A stretch of 64,000 bases of DNA from Saprospiraceae bacterium. Lineage in GTDB: Bacteria; Bacteroidota; Bacteroidia; Chitinophagales; Saprospiraceae. Location: the NCBI GenBank assembly GCA_016710235.1, contig JADJLG010000001.1:62001-126000 (forward strand), given 5' to 3'. Shown piece after piece: positions 18,101 to 27,998 of the stretch (its first letter is position 1; every line of letters begins with the position of its first letter). The notes beneath the pieces were generated by a model. It searched no databases, was not told where the DNA came from, and saw only the letters and a program-made list of their open reading frames with translations. The translations under genes were made by a program, and so were the position numbers.

Positions 18101-19515
18101 TCCTGAAATTGAATCCTCTGGAGAAAAAGATTCTCGAACTCATCGAAACTGCAGGCCAAAGGTGTGAAATTCCGGTCTATGCCATCGGCGGCTTTGTACG
18201 CGATAAAATTATCGGAAGAGAGTCAAAGGACATAGACATCGTCTGTCTGGGCAATGCGATACGCCTGGCAGAAGAAGTATCTTCGATGCTGCGACCGATC
18301 CCGAAGCTTAATTTCTTTGAGCGATTTGGTACGGCCCAGATCAGACACAAGGATCTTGAGATTGAGTTCGTAGGTGCCAGAAAAGAGTCCTATCATCCGG
18401 ACTCAAGGAAGCCTGAAGTGAGTACAGGGACTCTTGCTGATGACCAGCTGCGCCGAGATTTTACAATCAATGCCATCTCTATCAGCCTAAACCCTGAGAA
18501 TTTTGGAGAAATCATCGATCCATTTGACGGACTGAATGATATCAGTAAAAAAATTATCAAAACTCCGGTACCTCCTGAATTGACATTTAGCGACGACCCT
18601 TTGCGGATGATGCGCGCGATAAGATTTGCAACACAGCTGGACTACAAACTGGATGAAAGCTGTCTGGAAGGGATCAAACAATGCAAGAACAGATTAAAAA
18701 TTATTTCAAAAGAGAGAATTTCCACTGAACTCGAAAAAATCATCCTTTCCAGGAAGCCTTCACAAGGATTTATTCTCTTGAATGAAACAGGATTGTTGGA
18801 ACAATTTTTTCCGGAATTGGTACAACTTATCGGTGTAGATTACCACGAATCGAAAGGACACAAGGATAATTTTTATCATACACTCCAGGTACTGGATCAA
18901 TTGTCACTAAAATCAAACAATCTTTGGTTGCGCTGGGCAGCTATTCTACATGATATTGCAAAACCGCAAACAAAAAAATTTGAACCCGGAATCGGTTGGA
19001 CCTTTCACGGCCATGAAGTACTGGGCTCAGCTATGGTGCTGCGCATCTTTAAGAATCTGAGATTGCCACTGGACAGCAAGCTCAAATATGTGCAGAAATT
19101 GGTGCGTCTGCACCTTCGTCCGATAGCCTTGATTCAGGAAGAAATCTCCGATTCCGCAGTGCGCAGATTATTGTTTGATGCAGGTGAAGATTTGGACGAT
19201 CTCATGACGCTTTGCGAAGCGGATATCACGAGCAAAAACGAATCTAAGGTCAAGCGGATTCTGACTAATTATCAGCTGGTCAGACAAAAATTACACGAAG
19301 TCGAAGAAAAGGATCGCATCCGAAATTGGCAGCCTCCGATTACCGGAGAAATGATTATGAGCACTTTCGATATCAAACCCGGCAAAGAAGTTGGTCTGAT
19401 CAAAACTGCCATCAGGGAAGCTATTCTCGATGGTCATATTCCCAATGATTATGAAGCTGCGCATGCGCTTATGCTTCAGCGAGCTGATGAACTGGGCTTG
19501 GAATTGAAAAAATAA
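18097..19515 (+). CDS. cca: CCA-adding enzyme / poly(A)-polymerase-type tRNA nucleotidyltransferase with HD domain
   Basis: This enzyme adds or repairs the 3' CCA of tRNAs, which matters here because neither tRNA gene encodes CCA. The nucleotidyltransferase head shows YAIGGFVRDKIIG and the metal-binding DIDIVCLG; the body has FGTAQIRHKDLEIEFVGARKESY, RRDFTINAISISL and DDPLRMMRAIRFATQL (nucleotide-selection motifs). An HD phosphohydrolase domain follows (WAAILHDIAKP, then FHGHEVLGSAMV). The length is 472 aa. I chose ATG 18097, which forms a 4-bp ATGA overlap with dus; an in-frame ATG three codons earlier is possible. Confidence 0.93.
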   Translation: MILKLNPLEKKILELIETAGQRCEIPVYAIGGFVRDKIIGRESKDIDIVCLGNAIRLAEEVSSMLRPIPKLNFFERFGTAQIRHKDLEIEFVGARKESYHPDSRKPEVSTGTLADDQLRRDFTINAISISLNPENFGEIIDPFDGLNDISKKIIKTPVPPELTFSDDPLRMMRAIRFATQLDYKLDESCLEGIKQCKNRLKIISKERISTELEKIILSRKPSQGFILLNETGLLEQFFPELVQLIGVDYHESKGHKDNFYHTLQVLDQLSLKSNNLWLRWAAILHDIAKPQTKKFEPGIGWTFHGHEVLGSAMVLRIFKNLRLPLDSKLKYVQKLVRLHLRPIALIQEEISDSAVRRLLFDAGEDLDDLMTLCEADITSKNESKVKRILTNYQLVRQKLHEVEEKDRIRNWQPPITGEMIMSTFDIKPGKEVGLIKTAIREAILDGHIPNDYEAAHALMLQRADELGLELKK

Positions 19516-19521
19516 AATGGA

Positions 19522-19713
19522 CTATTCTATCAGCAGTTTTTTTCTGAATTGCACTTCATGGTTCTGATCGCTAATTTCAATCATATAGATGCCTGCCGGA
19601 TAGGATCTTGTATCCAACAATAGTTCGTTATTTTGCTGAAGGCTCATAGTATTTACTCTTGAAAAGACATTGGCCGGTATTGTTGTAAAGGCTGATCCAT
19701 ACATCCCTTTCAT
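19522..19713 (-). pseudogene. T9SS sorting-domain end, frameshifted from 19628-21103
   Basis: From about 19662 down to the stop, this frame encodes the natural end of the upstream protein: SRVNTMSLQQNNELLLDTRS, then YPAGIYMIEISD and a terminal RKKLLIE, a type A T9SS sorting domain end. The first residues (MKGMYGSAFTTIPANVF) overlap the other frame and are not real. One added base in the AAAA run 19662-19665 joins the two. Confidence 0.7.
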
Positions 19714-21103
19714 TTGTGTTGTTCAATCTGACTATCGCATAATCCGTAGCAGGATTTGGATATATACTGATAGACGAACCGATGGGATAGGATTGTACAG
19801 AAATCACCAACGAGCTGTCACATACCGGATAATGCCCTAGCCTGTATTCCGGAAAAAACGGGACAATACCTGCATGCGTCGATGGCAACTTCAAATCATG
19901 CTGCCTAAAGTCGCAGGCCTTACCTTTCTCATCAGGTCGATGGATCACGTGCAGTGCATCGATACTATTGCGACAGTTCATGTATATCTTGCAGTCGGGT
20001 CCGAGTTGCATTCTTCCCAGCCATGTAGGGAAAAAACCCTTCGACTTGTAACCGTCGTAATGCCCTATATGCTCCTCACTACCCTGTACATCCGATGCCC
20101 ACAGATCGTATTGATACAGATCATAGTAAGTGCTTACGTACAAGAATCTCCCACTGGGCGAAAAACAAACTCCACCGTCTCGTACCGTTGTGCTATCTCT
20201 AAATCTTATCCTCCTGTGATGGCTCAAAATTCCTGTGTTTCTGTCGAAGTCAAATACAGATATACTGTCGTGGAGTTGTGATCTACGAACCATGGTTTCC
20301 CCATTTGAAGGATCAAACAGCAATATACCATCAGCATTATCGTATTTATGAATAGAATCTCCTATATTGGTCTGGACAAAGGGGCCATAGATGCTGTCCT
20401 GCCTCAGCAGAAACCGTACATACTCATTTTTTACCAGTCTTTTTAAAATGATCCACCAGTCAGCCCCGTTCTTGTGCCTTACTGCACCTATTTCTGAAGA
20501 AATTGATGTATCTAGTAATATTGCGCGATTTTTAAACACCACTTTGCCCTTTCCGAAGTTCTGCCTGCCATCTATGAATGTATGCCTGCAGGCATCAGAA
20601 AATATATTTGTAAAATTGTCAGTATATACCAATGAAGTATGAATCAGGTGATAAGTGTCCTCTTCCGCACCTGGCAAAAACAGGGCAGATGTTTCTCCCG
20701 CATTGTATCCCAGTGCGCAGTTGTGCTTGTGTATCAATCCCGGATTAATATTGTCTCCATTCAGCACCAGATCATAATCCGAGCCTTCTATCTCACATCC
20801 GTTGGTATAATACTTGAGATTGCCCTCTTCGTCGATGATCATGGCATTGGTATAAATCATTGTGATGCTCCTGATGACGCTATCTATCCTGATCTTTTTC
20901 TGTGAAGACTTTTCAAAATCGATGACGATCAGATTTCTGCCATACTCTGACATCAACCAGGTATGGTCATTCATACCCTGTGAATACGATGAAGATATCC
21001 AACCACAAAAGAGAAGGGTCGCCGATATCTGCAGCGAACCCTTCACGGAGTAACCTTTACTCTTACGGCAACTTGTCAAATTTTCGAATATATTCATTTC
21101 CAT
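19628..21103 (-). CDS. propeller-like T9SS surface protein, 3' frameshifted
   Basis: This is a distant paralogue of the two tandem proteins at 50336 and 52644. The N-terminal hydrophobic segment (LQISATLLFCGWISSSYSQ) is the signal peptide, preceded by an unusually long positive n-region, so the exact start (ATG 21103 or 21097) is uncertain. Shared features include GNLKYYTNGCEIEGSDYD, GETSALFLPGAEEDTYHLIH, DWWIILKR and the blade-like CFSPSGRFLYVSTYYDLYQY. The sorting domain starts with SISIYPNPATDYAIV but the frame is lost at about 19662, ending in YYEPSAK. The real gene is probably 19522-21103. Function unknown; it is predicted to be cell-surface or secreted. Confidence 0.75.
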   Translation of the reverse strand: MEMNIFENLTSCRKSKGYSVKGSLQISATLLFCGWISSSYSQGMNDHTWLMSEYGRNLIVIDFEKSSQKKIRIDSVIRSITMIYTNAMIIDEEGNLKYYTNGCEIEGSDYDLVLNGDNINPGLIHKHNCALGYNAGETSALFLPGAEEDTYHLIHTSLVYTDNFTNIFSDACRHTFIDGRQNFGKGKVVFKNRAILLDTSISSEIGAVRHKNGADWWIILKRLVKNEYVRFLLRQDSIYGPFVQTNIGDSIHKYDNADGILLFDPSNGETMVRRSQLHDSISVFDFDRNTGILSHHRRIRFRDSTTVRDGGVCFSPSGRFLYVSTYYDLYQYDLWASDVQGSEEHIGHYDGYKSKGFFPTWLGRMQLGPDCKIYMNCRNSIDALHVIHRPDEKGKACDFRQHDLKLPSTHAGIVPFFPEYRLGHYPVCDSSLVISVQSYPIGSSISIYPNPATDYAIVRLNNTNERDVWISLYNNTGQCLFKSKYYEPSAK

Positions 21104-21304
21104 CTTTCATTGTAATTCTGATTAAATAAATCCCACTGTAGCTCATATTTCAACTGAAAAAAAATTTATCTCAATCACTCTTTTATTCCAGGGAAATTCA
21201 TCTCAATCCAATGACAGACTTATCCATTGCACGGTACCAGATATTATAATTTTAATATAATAATACCTCATCATTACTTTCTTAGGCAATGATGATGTTC
21301 AGCT

Positions 21305-22573
21305 TTACTTTGGCAATTTGATACACATGTGAAATATCCTGTCATTGCTATACAGATAGTCCGTCTCCGGGTCTATGGCTATACCGGACAATCCAAAGGA
21401 TGCATTCGAGTACCTAGGATAGTTACTTGGAAAGTAAGTCCAATCATACTGACCACTACTCACTCTTATCCTCCTGATCACACCCAAGCCATCTTGATCT
21501 GTCTCGTAGTACACATAGCCCTTGTGATAGACCATATTACTTTGTGAAGATCCCGCATTTTCATTGACCCAAACTTCTTTACCGGTATATTCATCCATTG
21601 CAAACATTTGATCAGATTCACTCTTCAAAATATACTTACCCTCTGCGAGGATAGCATTTGCCCTGAAAAATCCTTCTCCGGGAAAATATCTGTTCCATAT
21701 CAGGCTGCCATCGTGACAACTGAAGCAAAATGCCTCATTGCTGCCTTGAAAATAAAGCCTGTCTTCATTTACAATAATCGGGAATACACTGGTATTGCCG
21801 GTGATCGTAAATGAATCTACCCGCCACTCCATCTTACCCAATGCCATATTGTAGGCATACAGATCGATCCTCCTCTCTCTGTTCTTAAAGTCATACTGAC
21901 GATTCTGAAAAAACATGATTTGCTCTCCTTTGGTGTTCTTCCAGAAGGCAAGCGATTCGAAGCCGGCTTCAAAGCTACCCTTGTCTTCGATCGTCAGGAT
22001 TTCTTCTATTTTATAATTGATCATATTGATCCGAATCCAGGTATTAGCATAATCTTTACGTGGGTTACTATTTTGCTGGACTGGTACATAGAGCCACTCC
22101 TCATTGCCACCTATTCTAGGTAGGCCTTCATATCCCAAATTGCGAAGATTAATTTTGTGAAGAAACTGGTTTGTAGACAGATCTAGAAAATAAATCTCAT
22201 ACCAATCAGTTATGGCACATACATTATTATACTGATATCTTGCCCCTGATTTCCAGTTTTGGCTCGTGGGATCAAAATAAGTATTCAGCAATGCTCCATT
22301 TTTTTTATCAAACATTAAAAATACATCTGCGATGTCAGTTCCTCTTCTACTGAATAATACCGTATTTTTATACAAAATGGGTGTCATTGAAATGCATGAA
22401 TTTCTCAAGGTATCTGCATTGTACTGCCACACGATATTGGTATCCCCCTTCTTTGAAGTATCCACAGGATTTGGATTGCATGGTGGATTTATACAATCCG
22501 GGGGATCGGGATGACAAGCAAAAAAACCAAAAACTAATTGAATCAAGATTAAAAGTCGGATTATTCTTATCAT
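21305..22573 (-). CDS. PQQ-like beta-propeller lipoprotein
   Basis: This 422-aa lipoprotein has a hydrophobic signal with lipobox FFAC (Cys near 20), then a Pro/Cys-rich linker (PDPPDCINPPCNPNP). The mature part has repeated blades such as LFSRRGTDIADVFLMFDKKN, LYFQGSNEAFCFSCHDGSLI and MFAMDEYTGKEVWVNENAG, which fit the PQQ-binding-like (quinoprotein, BamB-type) propeller pattern (A-x-D-x-x-T-G-x-x-x-W). No quinone-binding or catalytic residues were recognised, so an enzymatic role is not implied. It lies alone between the T9SS protein and the ACMSD pair. Confidence 0.82.
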   Translation of the reverse strand: MIRIIRLLILIQLVFGFFACHPDPPDCINPPCNPNPVDTSKKGDTNIVWQYNADTLRNSCISMTPILYKNTVLFSRRGTDIADVFLMFDKKNGALLNTYFDPTSQNWKSGARYQYNNVCAITDWYEIYFLDLSTNQFLHKINLRNLGYEGLPRIGGNEEWLYVPVQQNSNPRKDYANTWIRINMINYKIEEILTIEDKGSFEAGFESLAFWKNTKGEQIMFFQNRQYDFKNRERRIDLYAYNMALGKMEWRVDSFTITGNTSVFPIIVNEDRLYFQGSNEAFCFSCHDGSLIWNRYFPGEGFFRANAILAEGKYILKSESDQMFAMDEYTGKEVWVNENAGSSQSNMVYHKGYVYYETDQDGLGVIRRIRVSSGQYDWTYFPSNYPRYSNASFGLSGIAIDPETDYLYSNDRIFHMCIKLPK

Positions 22574-22683
22574 GTCAAAAAAATTATTTCATGAAGTAAA
22601 TTTTAAGCTATACTTCATCGTTCATAAAATCGATTCAAAAACAGCAAATGCAATTCAGGCAAAATGCTCTAATCAAAATTACA

Positions 22684-23685
22684 TCATAAACTCATACCCA
22701 ACCAGGATTCTGCAGATTTATAATTCAGCCATTCTTTAATTTCAGTTGTAAAAACTTTATTTTTCTCAAATAAATTTCCTGGTGGATGCTCCCCTAATGG
22801 GAAGGGATAATCTGATCCCATAGCGACTTTCTCCACACCAAACAATTGAATTAACTTCTGTAATATCTCAGCATCAAGAACCAATGAATCCACCCAAAAT
22901 TTACCTAAATACTGATCAGGATGAATATCGTTGCGGACTGCAACCAAATCGGGTCTCATTTCAAATCCATGCCTGATCCGGGCATAGCTCGCCGCAAAGG
23001 ATCCGCCGCCATGAGCAAATGCCACTCTCAATTTTTTAAATTTTTCAAACACTCCCCCAAAAATCATTGAGCATATCGCAAGAGAGGTCTCTGCAGGCAT
23101 ACCCACTAACCAAGGCAGCCAGTATCGAGGCATTCTTTCTGCTCCCAACATTTCCCACGGGTGTACAAAAATTGCAGCAGATTCTTCTTCTGCCGTTTGA
23201 TAAAAAGGAAATAAAGCGGCCTCATCCAGGTTCCAATCGTTTACGTGAGAACCAATTTCCACACCTGCCAATCCAAGATCATTCATACATCGTTGCATTT
23301 CCATACACGCCAACTCCGGATCCTGCAAAGGCACTGTACCCAGACCTATAAATCTATCAGGAAACAAACGCACGACCTCTGCTATATGATCATTGAGGTA
23401 ACGAGAAACATCATAGGCATCTTTAGCATTTGCCCAATATGAAAACATCACCGGCACAGTACTGAGTACCTGAATATTGACACCTACTTCATCACATTCC
23501 AGAACTCTTTGTTTTGGATCCCAGCAATTAGAGGCAATCTCACGAAAAAGTTTCCCATCTTTCATCATCCGTGCTTTACAAGGTGCATGATGATCCAGTT
23601 GGATAAAACCGCCATATCCAAATTTTGAAGCCCAGTCCGGTAGCTTCTCCGGTAATATATGTGTGTGAATGTCTATTTTTTTCAT
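22684..23685 (-). CDS. ACMSD-like amidohydrolase (2-amino-3-carboxymuconate-6-semialdehyde decarboxylase)
   Basis: This protein is predicted to decarboxylate ACMS to 2-aminomuconate-6-semialdehyde in the kynurenine/3-hydroxyanthranilate pathway. The 333-aa length is that of the family. Metal-binding motifs of the amidohydrolase fold are present: HTH near residues 7-9, FVHPWEM at mid-protein, AHGGGS, and the C-terminal GSDYPFPLGE with the catalytic Asp. The HPWEMLGAERM…YWLPWLVGMPAETS stretch is characteristic of ACMSD as opposed to generic amidohydrolases. It lies 47 bp downstream of a RidA-family gene of the aminomuconate-deaminase type, which reinforces the assignment. Confidence 0.88.
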   Translation of the reverse strand: MKKIDIHTHILPEKLPDWASKFGYGGFIQLDHHAPCKARMMKDGKLFREIASNCWDPKQRVLECDEVGVNIQVLSTVPVMFSYWANAKDAYDVSRYLNDHIAEVVRLFPDRFIGLGTVPLQDPELACMEMQRCMNDLGLAGVEIGSHVNDWNLDEAALFPFYQTAEEESAAIFVHPWEMLGAERMPRYWLPWLVGMPAETSLAICSMIFGGVFEKFKKLRVAFAHGGGSFAASYARIRHGFEMRPDLVAVRNDIHPDQYLGKFWVDSLVLDAEILQKLIQLFGVEKVAMGSDYPFPLGEHPPGNLFEKNKVFTTEIKEWLNYKSAESWLGMSL

Positions 23686-23732
23686 CTGGCTTGTGCGGAC
23701 TTTAAATTCTCGTGCATCAAGATCACCTGCTC

Positions 23733-24143
23733 TTAAAGCTTTTTGAATGCGATCGCTTTTATTTCTATTAAAAGATGTGGATGTGGCAATTGGTGCACAG
23801 CCACAGTGGTTCTCGTAGGTCCGTTCTCATCAAAAAATTCAGCGTATGTCTCATTATACAATTTAAAATCGTTCATATTCACAAGAAATGTAGTTAGTTC
23901 CACAATATTCTGGAGATCTGCATCTACACTTTGCAAAATATCCTGAATATTCCTGATGACCGATCTGGTTTGCTTGACTATATCAAGACTTACCGCTCCG
24001 AACTCATCTGCCGATGCTCCATCTATAGTATTATCCGGATTGCGTGAAGAGGTACCTGAAACAAAAATAAAATCCCCAACTCTTTTTACATGTGGAAATT
24101 TACCCCTTGGTTTCGCTTTGTTTTGCAATACTTTCGACTCCAT
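23733..24143 (-). CDS. RidA family protein, probable 2-aminomuconate deaminase
   Basis: This is a 136-aa YjgF/YER057c/UK114 (RidA) fold protein. The N-terminal [20 protein letters not shown], ending with RNPDNTIDG, and the C-terminal [20 protein letters not shown] place it with the aminomuconate-deaminase-like branch rather than classical RidA, which usually reads R-x-x-V-x-V-x-x-L-P in this region. It is first in a two-gene unit with the ACMSD homologue, so together they would catalyse consecutive steps (decarboxylation, then, after an oxidation, deamination of 2-aminomuconate) of tryptophan breakdown. The dehydrogenase and earlier kynurenine enzymes are not in this window. Confidence 0.82.
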   Translation of the reverse strand: MESKVLQNKAKPRGKFPHVKRVGDFIFVSGTSSRNPDNTIDGASADEFGAVSLDIVKQTRSVIRNIQDILQSVDADLQNIVELTTFLVNMNDFKLYNETYAEFFDENGPTRTTVAVHQLPHPHLLIEIKAIAFKKL

Positions 24144-24180
24144 GAATGAATATGAGTTTTTGAGGACAGGATTTGATGGT

Positions 24181-24222
24181 ATAAAAACGGCTTTTGGAAG
24201 ATCATTTTTCCTCCAAAAGCCG
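24181..24222 (-). terminator. intrinsic terminator after the Omp28-like gene
   Basis: There is an 11-bp perfect stem CGGCTTTTGGA/TCCAAAAGCCG (24188-24198 with 24212-24222) and a 13-nt loop. On the minus strand it is followed by TTTTTAT, 20 bp after the stop of the gene ending at 24242. Confidence 0.85.
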
Positions 24223-24241
24223 CATTTTAAAATTGGATATA

Positions 24242-25903
24242 TTACTGAATGATCAGTTTTTTAGAAAATACGCTCTTCTCATTCTTGATCACCACGAGAT
24301 AAACTCCCGGCTCGGCAATTTGTATATTTTTTACTGATTGTATTCCTGCATTTGGAAGTAAACCATTCATTAGTAATTTGCCTTGAGAATTGTATATATA
24401 GTAGTTCAATATACCACTCATTTCAGAGATGATCTCTACATTTCCTGTACTTGGATTTGGGACTAAAATAAATTCCGTTTTACCGGCATCAATATTTTCT
24501 GAACCGGTCACGGTAGAATATGTAGTAAACATATTGATCGATTCTCCTGGTTGAATGACACTCCCAGTTAACACTTGCACTCCACTTTCGTTGAAAAGTT
24601 TGTAGGTCGCATTGACTGATGTGTGTTGATTGTAGGCATGCACAGTAAAACACTCTTTTGTGTCCAAATTCAACTCATAAACTTTGTTATTTTTATCAGC
24701 AAAAGGCCCATCTTTTAAAATTATAGTGCCTGCACTATTTTTGATTTCAAAGCGGATCAATTTAGGATCTGAGAAAGCTTTAAATTCGAATCTGGATTTT
24801 TGTGTAGTTTGCACCGGAAGTTGGAAAGCTAGAGAGATTTGATTTGCCCCTGCAAAATCATCCTCTTTTCCGTTTACTTTTTTTATGTTTATCAAAATTG
24901 CATTTTGTTGTGGATAATATTCGGGTACTTCCACTGCATTTAGGTCAATTGTTTTTTCAGCCAAAGTGTTGATTGTTCCATTCCATTTTATCTCTGACTT
25001 TGGACCTCCATTAGCAGAAACTTCAAAAACGAGTTCATTGATCGTTTCCGTTCCAGTATTGATGATTGTCACTGTAGGATTTATCATTGAACCACAGACT
25101 ACATTGGATGTAGCATTTGCGCTCACATTTGCTCCTTTTATACTTGCATCAACTCCGGTGTTCACAGGAAAATCGACCTCCTTATGTTCTGCATTATCTA
25201 CATCTTTCGAAGCGTCATCTTGAACGAAAGCCGCTATTTCAAGATTCTTGAAGTTGTATAATTTATCAAACTTGTAATGAAATGAATATTCTTTAGTATC
25301 TCCGGCATTCTCCAAATCAGTCAGTGCTGTGCCTGAGGGATTTGGCAGATACTTTTTCATAACATGATGAAACTCTTTTTCTCCATTTGTACCTGGAGGA
25401 GTGGTCCATGAGATTACTTTTTCCAGCATTGCTACACGCAGTACCGGTCTGTTCAATTTTGTTCCTTTTAAACTGACATTGACGAAGACGTCGATCTCAT
25501 TATAGTTCGGATCTAATTTATAGTTGATTTTAACTTCGTATGACGCCGGTTTTGTAGAACCTTCCTCCAGAGACTGATCAGAAATAAGATCTGTAGAGGC
25601 ACCCTTAATACCATCTACCGCAGAATTAGGAACTGAATTGATTCCATAGTACTGGACTCTCGTGGAGACTTCCCCCGGATTGTCTTTGTTCATCGGATCG
25701 ATACCCGGCCAACTGACCTGATGCGTGATCCTTACAATTTTGTCTGCATGGCGTTCCATGATGGGATGAATGATAGGATTGACTTGTGCACAAGGAGGGC
25801 AAGAAGCCTGAGTAAAGTGCTCAACAAGTACTTTGTGTGTTGTCTGTCCAAATAGGTAAAGACCGGACAATAACAGAATTGCTAAGGAGTAGAATTTTTT
25901 CAT
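24242..25903 (-). CDS. Omp28-like thioredoxin-fold T9SS surface protein
   Basis: This secreted 553-aa protein has a signal peptide ([20 protein letters not shown]). A thioredoxin-like domain starts at once: [20 protein letters not shown] with a CPPC motif at Cys35/Cys38, then [20 protein letters not shown] and the cis-Pro-like SVPNSAVDG. This arrangement is typical of Omp28-related outer-membrane proteins. Beta-sandwich repeats follow, then a type A T9SS domain ([14 protein letters not shown] … [13 protein letters not shown] … KKLIIQ). The intact CxxC suggests a disulfide-active surface domain, but no partner reductase is visible. A clear terminator follows. Compare the paralogue at 29562-31580. 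Confidence 0.88.
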   Translation of the reverse strand: MKKFYSLAILLLSGLYLFGQTTHKVLVEHFTQASCPPCAQVNPIIHPIMERHADKIVRITHQVSWPGIDPMNKDNPGEVSTRVQYYGINSVPNSAVDGIKGASTDLISDQSLEEGSTKPASYEVKINYKLDPNYNEIDVFVNVSLKGTKLNRPVLRVAMLEKVISWTTPPGTNGEKEFHHVMKKYLPNPSGTALTDLENAGDTKEYSFHYKFDKLYNFKNLEIAAFVQDDASKDVDNAEHKEVDFPVNTGVDASIKGANVSANATSNVVCGSMINPTVTIINTGTETINELVFEVSANGGPKSEIKWNGTINTLAEKTIDLNAVEVPEYYPQQNAILINIKKVNGKEDDFAGANQISLAFQLPVQTTQKSRFEFKAFSDPKLIRFEIKNSAGTIILKDGPFADKNNKVYELNLDTKECFTVHAYNQHTSVNATYKLFNESGVQVLTGSVIQPGESINMFTTYSTVTGSENIDAGKTEFILVPNPSTGNVEIISEMSGILNYYIYNSQGKLLMNGLLPNAGIQSVKNIQIAEPGVYLVVIKNEKSVFSKKLIIQ

Positions 25904-26115
25904 TTATATTGGTTTAATATTGTGCTAATAGTATCGACTGCTTTATGGAATATTCGTGCCGATATGCGAAGTTAGGTTTTTTTTGAATATATAGTAGTGC
26001 TAAAGCATGAGGAGTTATTTCTGAACAATTTGTTTTAAGTTTCAAACAACAAAGGAATGTCAGTCTGAATGCATTGTCGGTGATTTTCCCAATCTTTGCA
26101 CCAATCATTGGCAAT

Positions 26116-27429
26116 ATGGCATATTCAGATACATTCCAGGTCATCGGTGGAAAGAGACTCAAAGGAGAAATTATACCTCAGGGTGCAAAGAATGAAGCGC
26201 TCCAGATTCTATGCGCTACACTCCTCACGGATCAAGCAGTCAGAGTGGACAATCTTCCCGACATCCTGGACATCCGGCATCTTATCGAACTCATAGAAGG
26301 CTTGGGGGTAAAAATCACCAGACATGACGCACACTCTTTCACTTTTGAAGCAAAGGAAGTAAACATTGAATTTTTTGGTACTGAAGAATTTCAAAAAAAT
26401 GCGCGTAAGATCAGAGGATCCGTCATGCTTCTCGCACCACTTTTAGCCAGATACAAACAAGCTATTTTACCTAAACCCGGAGGCGACAAAATAGGAAGAA
26501 GAAGGCTGGACACACACTTCCTCGGATTGCAAAAACTGGGTGCAGAGTTTGATTACAACGAATCCAAAGCTCAATACGAGATCAAAGCCCATGCCCTGAA
26601 GGGTACTTATATTTTGATGGATGAAATCTCAGTCACAGGCACCGCTAATGTCCTGATGGCTGCGGTGCTCTCTGAAGGAAAGACTACCATCTACAATGCT
26701 GCTTGCGAGCCTTATATCCAACAACTCTGTCGAATGTTGATCAACATGGGTGCGAGAATCAGTGGCGTAGGTTCAAATCTCCTGGAGATTGATGGAGTGA
26801 GCAAACTTTCCGGGACTAGACATACCATCTTGCCCGATATGATCGAAGTCGGAAGTTTCATCAGTCTGGCAGCAATGACCGAATCAGAGATTTTGATCAG
26901 AAATGCAGGTGTAGAGCACTTAGGTATTATTCCTTTCGTCTATGAAAGGATGGGTGTAGATTTTACAATCTCAGGGGATAACATATTCATACCGGCTCAG
27001 GAGACTTATTCCATCCGCTCCTTTATGGACGGCTCGATCATGACCATTTATGATGCGCCTTGGCCCGGATTTACGCCGGATCTCATGAGTGTGCTACTCG
27101 TCATGGCTATACAGGCAAATGGCAGCGTGCTCATCCACCAGAAGATGTTTGAGTCGCGATTATTTTTTGTGGACAAATTGATCGATATGGGTGCCCAAAT
27201 CATATTATGCGATCCACATCGTGCTACAGTTATAGGCTTGAACAAAAGAACCCAACTCAGAGGTATCGAAATGACCTCTCCTGATATCAGGGCAGGTGTT
27301 GCATTGCTGATAGCTGCATTATCAGCTCAAGGCAAGTCAACTATTCATTCTATTCATCAGATAGACAGAGGATATGAACATATCGATGTGAGGTTGAATG
27401 CAATCGGAGCTGACATTCGAAGGATATAA
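26116..27429 (+). CDS. murA: UDP-N-acetylglucosamine 1-carboxyvinyltransferase, Asp-type active site
   Basis: MurA (EC 2.5.1.7) transfers enolpyruvate from PEP to UDP-GlcNAc, the first committed cytosolic step of peptidoglycan synthesis. From ATG 26116 (MAYSDTFQVIGGKRLKG) the protein is 437 aa. The UDP-GlcNAc-binding GAKNEALQ (Lys25/Asn26) is intact. The loop that usually carries the fosfomycin-reactive Cys (PGGC) reads LPKPGGDKIGRRRLD here, with Asp at about 124 (codon 26485-26487). The GSVMLLAPLLAR and IEVGSFISLAAMTES segments are normal. An upstream in-frame start at 26074 would add an unlikely 14-residue prefix. The gene is monocistronic. Confidence 0.95.
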   Translation: MAYSDTFQVIGGKRLKGEIIPQGAKNEALQILCATLLTDQAVRVDNLPDILDIRHLIELIEGLGVKITRHDAHSFTFEAKEVNIEFFGTEEFQKNARKIRGSVMLLAPLLARYKQAILPKPGGDKIGRRRLDTHFLGLQKLGAEFDYNESKAQYEIKAHALKGTYILMDEISVTGTANVLMAAVLSEGKTTIYNAACEPYIQQLCRMLINMGARISGVGSNLLEIDGVSKLSGTRHTILPDMIEVGSFISLAAMTESEILIRNAGVEHLGIIPFVYERMGVDFTISGDNIFIPAQETYSIRSFMDGSIMTIYDAPWPGFTPDLMSVLLVMAIQANGSVLIHQKMFESRLFFVDKLIDMGAQIILCDPHRATVIGLNKRTQLRGIEMTSPDIRAGVALLIAALSAQGKSTIHSIHQIDRGYEHIDVRLNAIGADIRRI

Positions 27430-27440
27430 GAATTATGGGT

Positions 27441-27929
27441 TCAATTTCTGTTCGCTGCGTACTTGTCAATCCCTGTTTGCAAGAAGATATTGAAGCTCAT
27501 GGCATCGCAGGTACCCGTTTGCCTTGACAGTTCCTCGCCATCAGAGTTGATCATCAAGTAAGTGGGATATGCTCCTACTTCAAAAATGACGCGAAGATCA
27601 CTACCCAATGGGGTTTCGCCGTCAAGTCTCCAAACGATTATCTGCGCTAGTTTTTGTGCGACCAATTCATCTGTCATGACATTTACATCCATCCATTTAC
27701 AGGGTTGGCACCACTGTGCATGAAAGTCGATCAGGATCACTTTACCTAAGCTGTCGCTCCATTGTAGGATGTCTTTGAAGCGCAGTTCTTTGCCTGTTTC
27801 AGGCATTACAGGTGGGGTTAGCTCATGGAATTCGGATTCTGTCTTATGATCGACCATCACGATTTGCTTTCGCTGACACGACATACTGAGCAACAGGATT
27901 GTCGCTATCAGACAGATTATAATTCTCAT
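27441..27929 (-). CDS. thioredoxin-fold lipoprotein
   Basis: This is a periplasmic membrane-anchored thioredoxin-like protein. ATG 27929 gives MRIIICLIATILLLSMSC, a lipoprotein signal with Cys18; another ATG-like start three codons upstream is weaker. The thioredoxin core reads VILIDFHAQWCQPCKWMDVNV with CQPC at about 74-77, followed by the cis-Pro segment EVGAYPTYLMINSDGEE. That layout matches DsbD-C/thioredoxin-7-like domains that accept electrons across the membrane. About 163 aa. It is divergent from galE, with 69 bp between. Confidence 0.85.
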   Translation of the reverse strand: MRIIICLIATILLLSMSCQRKQIVMVDHKTESEFHELTPPVMPETGKELRFKDILQWSDSLGKVILIDFHAQWCQPCKWMDVNVMTDELVAQKLAQIIVWRLDGETPLGSDLRVIFEVGAYPTYLMINSDGEELSRQTGTCDAMSFNIFLQTGIDKYAANRN

Positions 27930-27998
27930 TTTGCACAAAATTATTCTGAAATTAGAAGGATTTTGTGAATAATTTGCAGGAACAGGATAATTTCGTGA

